DNA of 64,000 nt from an uncultured Anaerolineae bacterium (GCA_937995825.1 CALKJO010000003.1:62001-126000); one strand, 5' to 3'. Counted from the first letter of the stretch, positions 1 through 9,043 are shown. Made by a program: numbers and translations. Notes: a model not told the origin generated them from the letters alone.

Positions 1-1194
1 CAGGGGAAGAATGAATGACAGCTCAGTGGTATCCCCAACATACACCACACCAGTATTCAAATCCATGACGCGCACGCGATACATCTCCCCGCTATCCAAC
101 GACCCAGATGCAACCCAGCGCAGAGTCACCAGATCACTTTGCGTGAAGAAAGCGCGATCAGGCGGGCTAATCGGACTGGGCGCGTTGAATGTAGGTGTGG
201 GAGATGGAGTGGGCGTTTCGCTACCAGAAGGCGTGGGAGAGAGAGTCACTGTCGGAAGCGGAATTGGCACACGAATCTGCTGACCCGCAATCAGATTCAC
301 TGTACAGCGCTCTCCGCCGGTGACAAACTGAAAGTCACACTGCAGAAAGCTCAGCTCTGGATTGAGCTGCTGAAGAACTTCGGCTTCCGTACCATAAGCA
401 AACACGATCTCATACATATTCTGATTGGGCTGAACGACATGCCAGCCAACTCCTGGAAGCAGCGTTGCTGTTGGGCGAATGGTAGGCGAAGGTCGAACAG
501 TGGGCTGATCCAGCGCTACCAGCCCGACGGGTGGCTGAACCGCGCCCGAAGCAGTGTCAACTTGCGGGAGCGCAGAATTGGGATCGCCTACTTCCGTTGG
601 GCGTGGGATTTCCAGATTTTGACCGACTTGAATCAGCTCCGGCGCGGACAGCTCATTGATCTGCAGAACCTGCGTGAGGATGAACAGGTCACGATGACCG
701 CAGCGCCAGGCAAGGCTGATCAAGTCGTCACCTGGCTGTACCCGAACCATGCAAGGACCTTCCGTAGGAGGCGGCGTCGATGTCGGCGGGGAGGGCGTAA
801 CCGTCTCCATCAAGATGGTGGGACGCGGCGTATTGGTGGCAAGAATTTCAAGCACAGGCGAGCCGAACACAAAGGGCGTTTCAGTCGCTGCGGGCTGCGT
901 ATTCAGGCTGACAAAGCTCATACTGCCAATGATGATCGCGGCTGCGAATGCAGCCGACGTGAGCCCAAGCAGCAGCACCCATAGATACGTTTGACGCGGA
1001 CGATGCAAATCACCTTCAAAGAGATCGGTCTCACCGTACCGGCGATCATAGCTGGCTTGAATTGGTCGAATCGGGCGAGTGTCGCCATTTGAAACTTCGA
1101 CATCCTTGAGCGACGTGCCGCAGACCGAACAAATCAAAGCCGCGCTGTGCGCGCGTGTCCCACAAATTGGACATGCTTTATACCGTTGTGCCAA
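1..1194 (-). CDS. LysM-repeat membrane protein with N-terminal zinc ribbon (partial at left edge)
   Basis: The reading frame runs off the left edge; 398 codons are visible. I place the start at a TTG (MAQRYKACPIC...), because the frame is closed by a stop shortly upstream and has no ATG before the zinc ribbon. Visible in order: a Cys4 zinc ribbon (C8-x2-C11 and C22-x2-C25), one membrane segment near residues 70-95, a Thr/Pro-rich stretch, a LysM-like repeat near 140-190, a second near 245-305, a Pro/Thr/Ser linker, and the beginning of a fibronectin-like beta domain. LysM modules bind peptidoglycan, so the outer part probably contacts the cell wall while the ribbon stays in the cytoplasm. The function is unknown. 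The composition (ribbon, membrane anchor, low-complexity linkers) is typical of Chloroflexota surface proteins. Confidence 0.75.
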   Translation of the reverse strand, partial: MAQRYKACPICGTRAHSAALICSVCGTSLKDVEVSNGDTRPIRPIQASYDRRYGETDLFEGDLHRPRQTYLWVLLLGLTSAAFAAAIIIGSMSFVSLNTQPAATETPFVFGSPVLEILATNTPRPTILMETVTPSPPTSTPPPTEGPCMVRVQPGDDLISLAWRCGHRDLFILTQVLQINELSAPELIQVGQNLEIPRPTEVGDPNSALPQVDTASGAVQPPVGLVALDQPTVRPSPTIRPTATLLPGVGWHVVQPNQNMYEIVFAYGTEAEVLQQLNPELSFLQCDFQFVTGGERCTVNLIAGQQIRVPIPLPTVTLSPTPSGSETPTPSPTPTFNAPSPISPPDRAFFTQSDLVTLRWVASGSLDSGEMYRVRVMDLNTGVVYVGDTTELSFILPL

Positions 1195-1235
1195 TCGACC
1201 GCCTCTGACGCTCCTGAAACATCTTGCAGCGCCAC

Positions 1236-1286
1236 ATTATAGCGTTTCACTGTCAAGGCGCGAGGGGCAAATGGGTTGGGTATAAT
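1236..1286. promoter_or_regulatory. Divergent -10 elements between LysM gene and small HEAT gene
   Basis: A perfect TATAAT lies on the minus strand (1236-1241), about 42 bases before the LysM gene start. Another lies on the plus strand (1281-1286), about 40 bases before the small HEAT gene start. No convincing -35 box at 16-18 bases was seen for either, so these are -10 candidates only. Confidence 0.4.
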
Positions 1287-1326
1287 CGAGTGCAGATGAG
1301 AAACGCATCGATTGAGGGCAAATATC

Positions 1327-1548
1327 GTGAACAATAGTAAGAAAATTCTTGCTTATCTGCTCACGCGTCTGAATCATCGCGATCCTCAGGTGCGGCTCAA
1401 GTCCATTCAGGAACTTGCCGATTTGGGCGATCCAGAAGCGCTTGAGCCGCTTGAGCGCGTGTTCAAGACAGACGCTGATGAGTCTGTCAGGAATGCCGCA
1501 TTGGCGGCTGGGCGCGCAATCTTCGTGAAGCAGCTTAAAGCAAAATAG
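1327..1548 (+). CDS. Small HEAT-repeat-like protein
   Basis: A 73-residue protein when started at GTG 1327, preceded by a GAGG at suitable distance. A TTG 15 bases earlier is also possible. It carries about one and a half HEAT/armadillo-like helical hairpins: the pattern DPQVRLKSIQELADLGD then DADESVRNAALAAGRA is the typical HEAT alternation. Such repeats bind other proteins; a two-helix-pair protein this small may act as an adaptor or oligomerise. It is divergent from the LysM gene and converges on valS. Function unknown. Confidence 0.6.
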   Translation: MNNSKKILAYLLTRLNHRDPQVRLKSIQELADLGDPEALEPLERVFKTDADESVRNAALAAGRAIFVKQLKAK

Positions 1549-1550
1549 GC

Positions 1551-1575
1551 GGGCATGTGCCGCTGGCACATGCCC
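1551..1575. terminator. Bidirectional hairpin between convergent genes
   Basis: A perfect 11-bp stem (GGGCATGTGCC / GGCACATGCCC) with a 3-base loop sits between the stop codons of the small HEAT gene and valS. There is no T-run, so termination is inferred from position and stem strength. Confidence 0.6.
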
Positions 1576-1591
1576 GACCAGAATTCCATCC

Positions 1592-4219
1592 TCAATGGCA
1601 CAGCGCGCCGATACGCTCATCCAACTGCGCTTGACTCGCCAGAAGCGTCGCAAGTTTTTCACGTTCGCGCTCGATCACATCCGGTCGGGCGCGCTGAATG
1701 AAACCATCGTTATTCAGCATTCCTTGTGAGCGCGCGATCTGCTCGCTCAGCTTTGAACGCTCACGAGCCAGCCGCTCACATTCTGCTTCCTTATCGATGA
1801 AGTCCGCCAGCGGTAGATAGATCGTCAAGTCACCAACGATTACCGCAGCAGAGGCTTCTGGCTGGCTTTGCTCATCGGCCAGCGAAACAATGGAAACAAC
1901 ATTGCACAGACGCGCAAAAAGATAGCTGTAGCGATCAATCAGATCACGCAAACTAGCATTTGCCCTGATAAAGGCTGAAATTTTGCGCCCTGGCTCAACG
2001 CCGTACTGGTCGCGAACATTGCGCACGCCTCTGATTAAATCGATCAGCATCACCATTTGTCGTTCGGCATCTTCGTCAATGTGCTGGGTATCGGCAGTCG
2101 GATAAGGGCTGATAATCAGCGGGCGATCATCGGCATGCGGTAGATAACGCCAAATCTCCTCTGTCACAAAAGGCATGAAGGGATGGAGCAGTCTCAGGGC
2201 GCAGTGCAGTACATGATACAGCACGCTGCGGGTTTGCGTTTTTTCCTTCTCATCACCCTGATAAAGCGGCTGCTTGCTCATCTCGATGTACCAATCTGCA
2301 AATTCGCTGTAGAGGAAATCATCGATCTGGCGTCCTGCTTCACCGTACTGATGCGATGCAAACAGCCGATGAACAGACACGATCAGGCTGTTCAATCGAC
2401 TGAGTATCCAGCGGGATGGCAAATCGAGCGTATTCAATGGAGGAAGTTCTGCCGCTGGACGCTCATCAAGATTTTGGATGACAAAACTCGACATCTGCCA
2501 GACTTTATTGACAAAGCGCCAGTTGCGCTCAACCCGCGCAGGATCGAGGTTCACATCATTGCCGGGCGTGCTGCTGGTCGCGAGCGTGTAACGCAGCGGG
2601 TCAGTTCCATACTGCTCGATGAGCTCAATGGGATCGATGACGTTGCCGATCGTTTTGCTGATTTTGCGCCCATATTTATCGCGCACCAAGCCATGCAGAT
2701 ACACCGTATGGAAAGGGACATCGTCCGTGAACCACAGTCCCAGCATGATCATGCGAGCAACCCAGAAGAACAAAATATCATAGCCCGTTTCCAGAACACT
2801 AGTCGGGTAGAAGCGCTTGAAGTCTGGCGTTTGCTGGGGCCATCCTAAGGTGCTGAAAGGCCACAAGCCACTGCTGAACCAGGTGTCAAGAACATCTTCT
2901 TCCGGTGTCCAGATACGACCGTCGCTCGGCGGTGGCGTCCGACCGACGTAGATCTCGCCATCATCGGCATACCAGGCGGGAATGCGGTGTCCCCACCACA
3001 ACTGACGGCTCACGCACCAGTCTTGAATATTCTCCAGCCAGTGATAGTAGACCTTCTCAAAGCGATCTGGAACAATTTTGATTCGTCCATCGCGTACTGC
3101 TTGAATTGCTTTCTCCGCGAGCGGCTGAATCTTTACGAACCATTGCTCGCTCATCATCGGCTCGACGATCTCACCGCCGCGCTGCGATCTTGGGACAACA
3201 TGGGTGATCTTCTCAGTTTTGATCGTCATGCCGAGCGCGGTCATGTCTGCCCAGAGCTTCTCTCGGCACACGAAGCGATCTAAGCCAACATACGGACCAG
3301 CATTCGCATTCATCGACGCGTCGCGGTTCAAGATGTTAATGATCGCTAGGCTGTGCCGCTTGCCGAGTTCATAGTCGTTGAAGTCATGTGCTGGAGTCAC
3401 TTTTAGCGCACCAGTGCCAAATTCGCGCTCAACATAAGCATCAGCGATAATAGGAATCGGTCGGTTTAGTATGGGAACATAGGCGGTTTTTCCGATCAGG
3501 GGCTGATAACGCGGGTCATCAGGATGCACCGCTACAGCCGCATCACCGAGAATAGTCTCTGGACGGGTCGTCGCAACTGGGATGCTGATTCCGCCTTCCA
3601 CTGGATAGTTGAAATAATAGAGTGTGCCTTCTTCTTCCTCGCGCTCGACTTCCAGATCGGAGACCGCTGTTTTCAGCCCTGGACTCCAGTTGACTAAGCG
3701 CGGACCTCGATAGACCAATCCCTGCTCCCACAATCGAACAAAAACCTCGATGACGGCGTTTGAAAGCCCATCATCCAACGTGAAGCGCTCGCGTGTCCAG
3801 TCGCAGCTTGCGCCCAGCCGCCGAAGCTGGCGGGTGATCTCACCGCCATATTTTTCTTTCCATGCCCAAGCGCGAACAAGGAAAGCTTCACGTCCGATGG
3901 CTTCGCGTGATGTGCCTTCATCATGAAGCATCTTTTCGACCTGAAGCTGAGTCGCAATCCCCGCATGATCCGTGCCAGGAATCCACAGCGCCGCTTTACC
4001 CGTCATCCGTGCATAGCGGGTCATAATATCTTCCAGCGTGACGAACATTGCATGACCTAGATGCAGCGCGCCCGTCACATTTGGAGGCGGAATCGCAATC
4101 ACGAACGGCTCCGCGTCTGCTGGGGCGACTTCGGGCTTGAACCATCCGTTGGACTCCCACCATGCGTACAGACGTTGTTCAGCCTCACTGAAATTGAAGT
4201 TTTTCGGCATCGTTGCCAT
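1592..4219 (-). CDS. valS: Valine--tRNA ligase
   Basis: Class I aminoacyl-tRNA synthetase of 875 residues, the normal length for bacterial ValRS; it charges tRNA-Val in the cytoplasm. The HIGH-type signature is PPPNVTGALHLGH near residues 45-57, the KMSKS loop appears as KISKT near residue 520, and the CP1 editing domain lies between them. The C-terminus (about 800-875) is a charged coiled coil that binds tRNA, as in other ValRS. The frame begins MATMPK, so the start could be the first or fourth codon. It is the last gene of a minus-strand run, 14 bases after the methyltransferase gene, and ends at the hairpin shared with the small HEAT gene. Confidence 0.97.
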   Translation of the reverse strand: MATMPKNFNFSEAEQRLYAWWESNGWFKPEVAPADAEPFVIAIPPPNVTGALHLGHAMFVTLEDIMTRYARMTGKAALWIPGTDHAGIATQLQVEKMLHDEGTSREAIGREAFLVRAWAWKEKYGGEITRQLRRLGASCDWTRERFTLDDGLSNAVIEVFVRLWEQGLVYRGPRLVNWSPGLKTAVSDLEVEREEEEGTLYYFNYPVEGGISIPVATTRPETILGDAAVAVHPDDPRYQPLIGKTAYVPILNRPIPIIADAYVEREFGTGALKVTPAHDFNDYELGKRHSLAIINILNRDASMNANAGPYVGLDRFVCREKLWADMTALGMTIKTEKITHVVPRSQRGGEIVEPMMSEQWFVKIQPLAEKAIQAVRDGRIKIVPDRFEKVYYHWLENIQDWCVSRQLWWGHRIPAWYADDGEIYVGRTPPPSDGRIWTPEEDVLDTWFSSGLWPFSTLGWPQQTPDFKRFYPTSVLETGYDILFFWVARMIMLGLWFTDDVPFHTVYLHGLVRDKYGRKISKTIGNVIDPIELIEQYGTDPLRYTLATSSTPGNDVNLDPARVERNWRFVNKVWQMSSFVIQNLDERPAAELPPLNTLDLPSRWILSRLNSLIVSVHRLFASHQYGEAGRQIDDFLYSEFADWYIEMSKQPLYQGDEKEKTQTRSVLYHVLHCALRLLHPFMPFVTEEIWRYLPHADDRPLIISPYPTADTQHIDEDAERQMVMLIDLIRGVRNVRDQYGVEPGRKISAFIRANASLRDLIDRYSYLFARLCNVVSIVSLADEQSQPEASAAVIVGDLTIYLPLADFIDKEAECERLARERSKLSEQIARSQGMLNNDGFIQRARPDVIEREREKLATLLASQAQLDERIGALCH

Positions 4220-4233
4220 GCAGGCAGACTCCT

Positions 4234-5010
4234 CTAAGACCCAAGCGGCTTGCGCGCCACTAAAACGCGCTCAGTGCGGTTCGGCTGGTCGGTCACGTCT
4301 TCAAAGCCAGTTTCCAGCAGTACAACCTTGACTTCATCGGTTGACAGCGGTCGATACATGACCTGACGCTTGATCGCATGAAGCTGACTGGAGTGACCGG
4401 TGATGATATAAAGATTTTGCGTAGCAATTACAGGCGGTCCGTCGTGCCATTCCCAGATATCAAAGCTGATGAACTCCTCTCCGTTTCCCAGCACATGCGC
4501 AAAACCTGGGATAAAACGTGGTCGATCCTGCATGAATGGCGCGAAATCGCGCATCCCGATCACAAGCGTGCCACCAGGGCGCAGGAGCGTGAAGAAATTT
4601 CGAAGCGCCGTGACGATCTCCTCATCAAGCAGCAAGTGGGGAAGGGCATTTCCTTTTGTGATCACTGCGTCAAACTGCCCCTGCACCACCTGAGGAAGCG
4701 ATAGAAAATCGCCACGCTCAAAAGTGATCCGATCTAACACACGATACTGTGCGGCAACTTCTTGAGCCTTCTTCAGCATCCCAGCGCTCGGATCGACAGC
4801 AACCACTTCATATTTCAATCCAGCTAATGGGATCGCCTGCGCCCCAGCCCCACAAGATGCATCCAGCACGCGCTCGACACCACGATTGCGAAAAATTGTC
4901 CGCAGTCCCAAGCCCTCGCGCTCCATCTGGGCTTCCCAGTCGCGATAGAAATAAGGGTAATACTCAGCAATGGCGTCATAAAAGTCGTTCGTATTGTTGA
5001 TCGCGTTCAT
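4234..5010 (-). CDS. Class I SAM-dependent methyltransferase
   Basis: 258 residues with a Rossmann-type methyltransferase core: motif I reads VLDASCGAGAQ (about 48-58), an acidic ribose-binding residue follows in AVDPS, and the GDF motif precedes DAVITKGNALPHL. The overall pattern resembles the glycine/sarcosine N-methyltransferase and ubiquinone-type methyltransferase group, but nothing visible fixes the substrate. It lies between udk and valS on the same strand with 14 bases to valS, so it is probably co-transcribed with it. That neighbourhood does not by itself indicate a tRNA substrate. Confidence 0.85.
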   Translation of the reverse strand: MNAINNTNDFYDAIAEYYPYFYRDWEAQMEREGLGLRTIFRNRGVERVLDASCGAGAQAIPLAGLKYEVVAVDPSAGMLKKAQEVAAQYRVLDRITFERGDFLSLPQVVQGQFDAVITKGNALPHLLLDEEIVTALRNFFTLLRPGGTLVIGMRDFAPFMQDRPRFIPGFAHVLGNGEEFISFDIWEWHDGPPVIATQNLYIITGHSSQLHAIKRQVMYRPLSTDEVKVVLLETGFEDVTDQPNRTERVLVARKPLGS

Positions 5011-5072
5011 AGACCGCTTTAAGGGTTCCTGCTATCCGATTTAAGTAGTTCAACAGCACAACCCAACCTTGA

Positions 5073-5738
5073 TCACTCATGGGTGCGCGCAGCGATATCG
5101 GCTTCCAAAGTGGCACGCATGAGGCTGCGGATTCGATCTGAGACCATATCGATAGCGACTGTGTTGAATCCGCCCTCTGGGATGATCACATCGGCATAGC
5201 GTTTGCTCGGCTCGACAAACTCCTGATGCATCGGGCGCACATGAAGCATATACTGCTCAATCACCGAGTCCGGAGTGCGCCCGCGTTCAGCGACATCACG
5301 TTTTAAACGGCGGATAAACCGGATGTCTGCGTCGGTATCGACAAAAATTTTCACATCGAACAGTGGGCGCAGGCTCGGCTCCGCGAGGATCAGGATACCT
5401 TCAACCAAGATGATCGGCTGCGGCTCAACCAGCTCTGTCTGTCTGGTGCGCTCATGACGTGTGAAGTCGTAAACTGGGATCGCGACCGACTGCCAAGCTT
5501 GCAGCGCGATGATGTGCTGGATCAAAAGATCGGTGTCAAGCGAGTCGGGATGATCGAAATTGACGCTGCGCCGCTGCTCAATGGTCAGATGAGTGAGGTC
5601 TTTGTAATAGGCATCATGCGGTAGATAGGCAATGTTATGCGCGCCCACTCTAGACAGGACAGCATTAGAAATGGTGGTCTTGCCAGAACCGGTTCCGCCT
5701 GCGACGGCGATCGTGACCGGACGCGGACGCTCGGTCAT
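5073..5738 (-). CDS. udk: Uridine kinase
   Basis: Phosphorylates uridine and cytidine to UMP and CMP (pyrimidine salvage). The start is the ATG giving MTERPRPVTIAVAGG, 221 residues, close to the usual ~210. A longer frame exists upstream but it runs into the tRNA gene. The P-loop is GGTGSGKTT near residues 13-21, followed by the uridine kinase pattern HDAYYKD, NFDHPDSLD, and the lid-region arginines in RFIRRLKRD. An AGGAG ribosome site precedes the start by about 11 bases, and most of that spacer is a (GT)5 dinucleotide repeat. It follows tRNA-Thr and a hairpin on the same strand. Confidence 0.93.
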   Translation of the reverse strand: MTERPRPVTIAVAGGTGSGKTTISNAVLSRVGAHNIAYLPHDAYYKDLTHLTIEQRRSVNFDHPDSLDTDLLIQHIIALQAWQSVAIPVYDFTRHERTRQTELVEPQPIILVEGILILAEPSLRPLFDVKIFVDTDADIRFIRRLKRDVAERGRTPDSVIEQYMLHVRPMHQEFVEPSKRYADVIIPEGGFNTVAIDMVSDRIRSLMRATLEADIAARTHE

Positions 5739-5761
5739 ACACACACACTCTCCTGGAGTAT

Positions 5762-5786
5762 AAAACAAAAGCCCGTCTGCGCGGGC
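5762..5786 (-). terminator. Intrinsic terminator after tRNA-Thr
   Basis: On the minus strand a GCCCG / CGGGC stem with a 6-base loop is followed by TTTTGTTTTA. It lies between the tRNA and udk, so udk transcription from the tRNA promoter would need read-through. Confidence 0.65.
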
Positions 5787-5798
5787 GGATTTACTATG

Positions 5799-5870
5799 AG
5801 CCACCCGCGGGATTTGAACCCGCAACCACACGCTTACGAAGCGTATGCTCTACCGTTGAGCTAGGGTGGC
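5799..5870 (-). tRNA. tRNA-Thr (anticodon CGT)
   Basis: A complete cloverleaf can be folded: 7-bp acceptor stem (GCCACCC / GGGTGGC), 4-bp D stem, 5-bp anticodon stem with loop TTCGTAA (anticodon CGT, reading ACG), a 5-base variable loop and a GCGGG/CCCGC T stem with loop TTCAAAT. The discriminator base is T and the CCA end is not encoded. It sits between purH and udk, all on the minus strand. Confidence 0.95.
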
Positions 5871-5918
5871 ATCAAATTAGATTTTAGCAGCAGTCGCGGG
5901 CTTACCGCAAGAGCAAAA

Positions 5919-7457
5919 TCAATGCCGAAAATGGCGCACGCCTGTAAAGAGCATCGCGATTCCGGCGCGATTGGCGGCTTCAATTACCTCGGCATCGCGG
6001 ATCGATCCGCCCGGTTGGATAATTGCGGTGACACCCGACTCAACGGCTGCTTCCAAACCATCCGCAAATGGGAAAAATGCATCCGATGCCAGCACTGCGC
6101 CGTGAGCGCGTTTGCCCGCCTTCTTGACCGCAAGTTGAACAGCATCGACGCGGCTGGGCAGACCGCCGCCAATGCCGACAGTTGCGCCGTTGACCGCGAT
6201 CACAATTGCATTTGACTTGACATGCTGCACTGCTTTCCATGCAAACTGGAGCGCGTCGACTTCAGCGGCAGTTGGCGGACGGTTGGTCACAGTGCGGTAG
6301 CTGACCATTTCAGGGTCTCCAAGATCAAGCTCTTGCACGAGAAAACCGCGAAAAACCGAGCGAATCTCTAGGTCACGCCCATCATAACTCGATGGAATTT
6401 GCAGCAGGCGGCAGTTTTTTCGTTTCTCCTGCAAAATCGCACACGCTGATGCGCTGAATGATGGCGCAGCAATAGCCTCTACAAACAGCGCGCCAAGCGC
6501 ATTGACAAATGCCTCATCGACTTGTCGGTTCACCGCGATCACTCCCCCGTATGCTGAGAGCGGATCGGATGCCAATGCTTTCGGAAATGCCTCAGCAATC
6601 GCAGCATCGGTTGCAATCCCACAGGGCGTCAGGTGCTTCACAATCACCACTGTTGGCGCGTTAAAGCTACTGGCAGCGCGCCAAGCGGCATCCAAATCGA
6701 GCAGATTATTATAAGAGAGCTGCTTACCAGCGATCAGCGTCCCGCTTAGAAAGCCTTTTGTGCCTCCACGGCTGTAATAAGCGGCGTTCTGGTGCGGATT
6801 TTCGCCGTAACGAAGCCGCTCGATTCGATGCATCCCAAGCGAGATTTGCGGGCTGAGTTCGCCCGCCTGATTTGTGGTGGCAATATCCTGAGACAGGAAA
6901 GCATGGATTGCTGTGTCGTAATCGCGGGTATGCGCAAATGCCTTGACTGCCAGCTTACGCCGAAGAGCGATGTCTACTTGCGCATGGTCTTCGAGCGCCT
7001 TGATCACCAGCGGATAATCGTCCGGATCGCAGATGGCGATCACGCGGAAAAAATTCTTTGCCGCTCCGCGCAACAGCGCAACACCGCCGACGTCAATCTG
7101 CTCAATCGCATCCTGAAGGGTGACGTTGGGCTGAGAGACTGTCTGCTCAAAGGGATATAGATTACAAACAACCATATTGAACGGCGCATAGCCGTTATCC
7201 GCCAGCGTTTGCAGATCATCCGGTCGATCCTGAGCCAAGATGCCAGCATGGATAGCAGGATGCAGAGTCTTGACGCGGCCTCCGAGCATCTCCTTCATGC
7301 CGGTTACCTGTTCGACTGAGGTTACGGCGAGTCCAGCCTCGCGCAGCGCGCGCTCAGTGCCACCGCTTGCGACCAAATCCCATCCTAACCGCGCTAGACG
7401 GGATGCAAACTCGATCAGCCCGGATTTATCATGAACACTCAACAGCGCGCGTGGCAT
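5919..7457 (-). CDS. purH: Bifunctional AICAR formyltransferase / IMP cyclohydrolase
   Basis: 512 residues, the standard PurH length; it catalyses the last two steps of IMP synthesis. The N-terminal cyclohydrolase (about 1-190) opens with ALLSVHDKSGLIEFA and contains the MGS-like SGGTERAL and GGRVKTLHP motifs. The C-terminal formyltransferase contains LRYGENPHQNAAYY and the IVKHLTPCG motif with the catalytic Lys-His pair. It begins 3 bases after purB ends, so the two purine genes form an operon. Other purine genes are absent from the window. Confidence 0.97.
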   Translation of the reverse strand: MPRALLSVHDKSGLIEFASRLARLGWDLVASGGTERALREAGLAVTSVEQVTGMKEMLGGRVKTLHPAIHAGILAQDRPDDLQTLADNGYAPFNMVVCNLYPFEQTVSQPNVTLQDAIEQIDVGGVALLRGAAKNFFRVIAICDPDDYPLVIKALEDHAQVDIALRRKLAVKAFAHTRDYDTAIHAFLSQDIATTNQAGELSPQISLGMHRIERLRYGENPHQNAAYYSRGGTKGFLSGTLIAGKQLSYNNLLDLDAAWRAASSFNAPTVVIVKHLTPCGIATDAAIAEAFPKALASDPLSAYGGVIAVNRQVDEAFVNALGALFVEAIAAPSFSASACAILQEKRKNCRLLQIPSSYDGRDLEIRSVFRGFLVQELDLGDPEMVSYRTVTNRPPTAAEVDALQFAWKAVQHVKSNAIVIAVNGATVGIGGGLPSRVDAVQLAVKKAGKRAHGAVLASDAFFPFADGLEAAVESGVTAIIQPGGSIRDAEVIEAANRAGIAMLFTGVRHFRH

Positions 7458-7460
7458 TCT

Positions 7461-8882
7461 TCATCCTTCAGGTTTAGATTGGTTCAATGTATCCCGAATG
7501 AGGATTGCAAATTCGGATGCGCGTCTCGGCGCGCTTCCAACATAACCCGACACATCGAGCAGAGCGCGAATACGTTCGGGCGCTAAATACTGATTGAGCA
7601 GGCTGCTGTTCGAAAGATTTTCGATCAAAGGGTTCGGTTTTCCTTCCGCTATTGCCCCCCAGGCTGCCAGACTGTGTTCGCGCAGGTGTTCATGCATATG
7701 TCGTCGATCTGCTCCTGCTTTTACCGCTGCTATCAGCAGGCGTTCAACAGCCGCAAACGTGCCGAAGCGCTCTAGGTTGCGTCGAATCGCGGACTCATCG
7801 ATGCGCAGCCCTTTGACGACACGTTCTGCAACGATCAGCATCTCCTCAACAGCCAGAAATGTCGTGGGAAGCATTTCACGGCGGTTTGCCGAGTCATCAA
7901 GCGTGCGTTCAAGCAGAGAATGAGCTGCGTTGTCCCATGCGGTTCGCGTCATGGCAGCCACCAGACGACCGAGGCTGTTCAGCTTCTCGGCATTGATCGG
8001 GTTGCGCTTGAACGGCATCGCTGATGAACCGACCTGTGATGTTGCAAAAGGCTCGCCCAATTCACCTATCGCGGGCGATTGCAGCAGGCGTAAATCAAAC
8101 GCAAATTTATACAGACTGGCGGCTAAACCTGCTAGTCCAGATGCCAACTGCCAGTCCTGCTTGCGCGGATAGGTCTGCGATGAAATCGGAAATGCTCCCA
8201 GATTGAACTGAGACAACACATGCTGCTCAAGCTTGTCGGCGTCAATCGCGGTTCCTAAGAGCAACTCTGTATAGGAAGCGGCACTGCCAACGGCTCCTCT
8301 AAGTCCCTTTGCCCTCAAGCCTATGCGCAGTGATTGAAGTGTGCGCCAATCATCGAGTAAGTCTTGGGCATAAAGCGCCAGCCGAAAACCAAGCGTGGTT
8401 GGCTCTGCTGGCTGAATATGGGTAAATGCCATGATCACGGTGTTAGCATAGCGGTCGATGCGATCGGCGAACAAACTCAGAAGCCGTTCCAGGCGCGCAA
8501 GGATAATATCCAGGCTCTCACGGATTCGCACAATCTCTGCGTTGTCTTCGATATCTGCGCTCGTTGCGCCGAGATGGATGATGCCCCCTCCTACTGAACA
8601 CTGCGATGCAAAGACCTCGATCTCTGCCATGAGATCGTGATGAATACGCGCTTCGGCTGCTTCAGCGGCTTCCACATCGATGTTATCCATATTTGCGATC
8701 AGATCGGCGACCTGATCTGCATGAACTAGCCCAGCCTCATGCTGCGCCTGCGCCATTGCAACCCAGAACTGACGCCACAGCCTGCGCTTGTACACTTCAC
8801 TCCAGATGGCGCGCATCTCCTGCGAACCATAACGATAGCTAAATGGGGAAAGGTATCGGCTGTGATCCAAGATTGAAGTCAT
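7461..8882 (-). CDS. purB: Adenylosuccinate lyase
   Basis: 473 residues of the fumarase/aspartase superfamily. It cleaves SAICAR to AICAR and adenylosuccinate to AMP, supplying the substrate for the downstream purH product. The signature loop reads SSAMPFKRNPIN (usual form GSSAMPYKRNP) and carries the flexible catalytic serine region. Earlier motifs include HLGATSADIEDNA and THIQPAEPTTLG, the histidine-bearing substrate-binding segments. It is the first gene of the purB-purH operon, 3 bases before purH. Confidence 0.95.
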   Translation of the reverse strand: MTSILDHSRYLSPFSYRYGSQEMRAIWSEVYKRRLWRQFWVAMAQAQHEAGLVHADQVADLIANMDNIDVEAAEAAEARIHHDLMAEIEVFASQCSVGGGIIHLGATSADIEDNAEIVRIRESLDIILARLERLLSLFADRIDRYANTVIMAFTHIQPAEPTTLGFRLALYAQDLLDDWRTLQSLRIGLRAKGLRGAVGSAASYTELLLGTAIDADKLEQHVLSQFNLGAFPISSQTYPRKQDWQLASGLAGLAASLYKFAFDLRLLQSPAIGELGEPFATSQVGSSAMPFKRNPINAEKLNSLGRLVAAMTRTAWDNAAHSLLERTLDDSANRREMLPTTFLAVEEMLIVAERVVKGLRIDESAIRRNLERFGTFAAVERLLIAAVKAGADRRHMHEHLREHSLAAWGAIAEGKPNPLIENLSNSSLLNQYLAPERIRALLDVSGYVGSAPRRASEFAILIRDTLNQSKPEG

Positions 8883-8918
8883 CGCGATCTCGACATGAAG
8901 GTCGATTTAACAAGGGAA

Positions 8919-8924
8919 ATTATA
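8919..8924 (-). promoter_or_regulatory. -10 element upstream of purB
   Basis: Perfect TATAAT on the minus strand, about 37 bases before the purB start. The sequence 17 bases further upstream is a poor -35, so the promoter call is tentative. Confidence 0.4.
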
Positions 8925-8971
8925 GCCCTGGCATTCAACAATGAGTAGTATGTGAAAAAATCTCGAAAATA

Positions 8972-9002
8972 TTGCACGCCATTCAATGGCGCGTGATATA
9001 GT
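8972..9002 (+). promoter_or_regulatory. Putative ndh promoter with operator-like inverted repeat
   Basis: TTGCAC (8972-8977) and TATAGT (8997-9002) are separated by 19 bases. Overlapping the end of the -35 and filling the spacer is a perfect 7-bp inverted repeat CGCCATT-C-AATGGCG (8977-8991). It is placed so that a bound protein would block RNA polymerase. It lies 42 bases before the NADH dehydrogenase start. Confidence 0.5.
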
Positions 9003-9043
9003 GCTGATGATCAAGAGATGCGCCGTATCGTCATGAGGTTGTT

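Noticed and set aside
11..994. Three plus-strand open frames over the first kilobase
   Set aside because: They overlap the minus-strand LysM gene, which has recognisable domains; their translations are low-complexity and Arg-rich, as shadow frames are.
5739..5831. Upstream extension of udk
   Set aside because: The longer frame includes part of tRNA-Thr and the terminator. The ATG at 5738 has a ribosome site and gives the normal family length.
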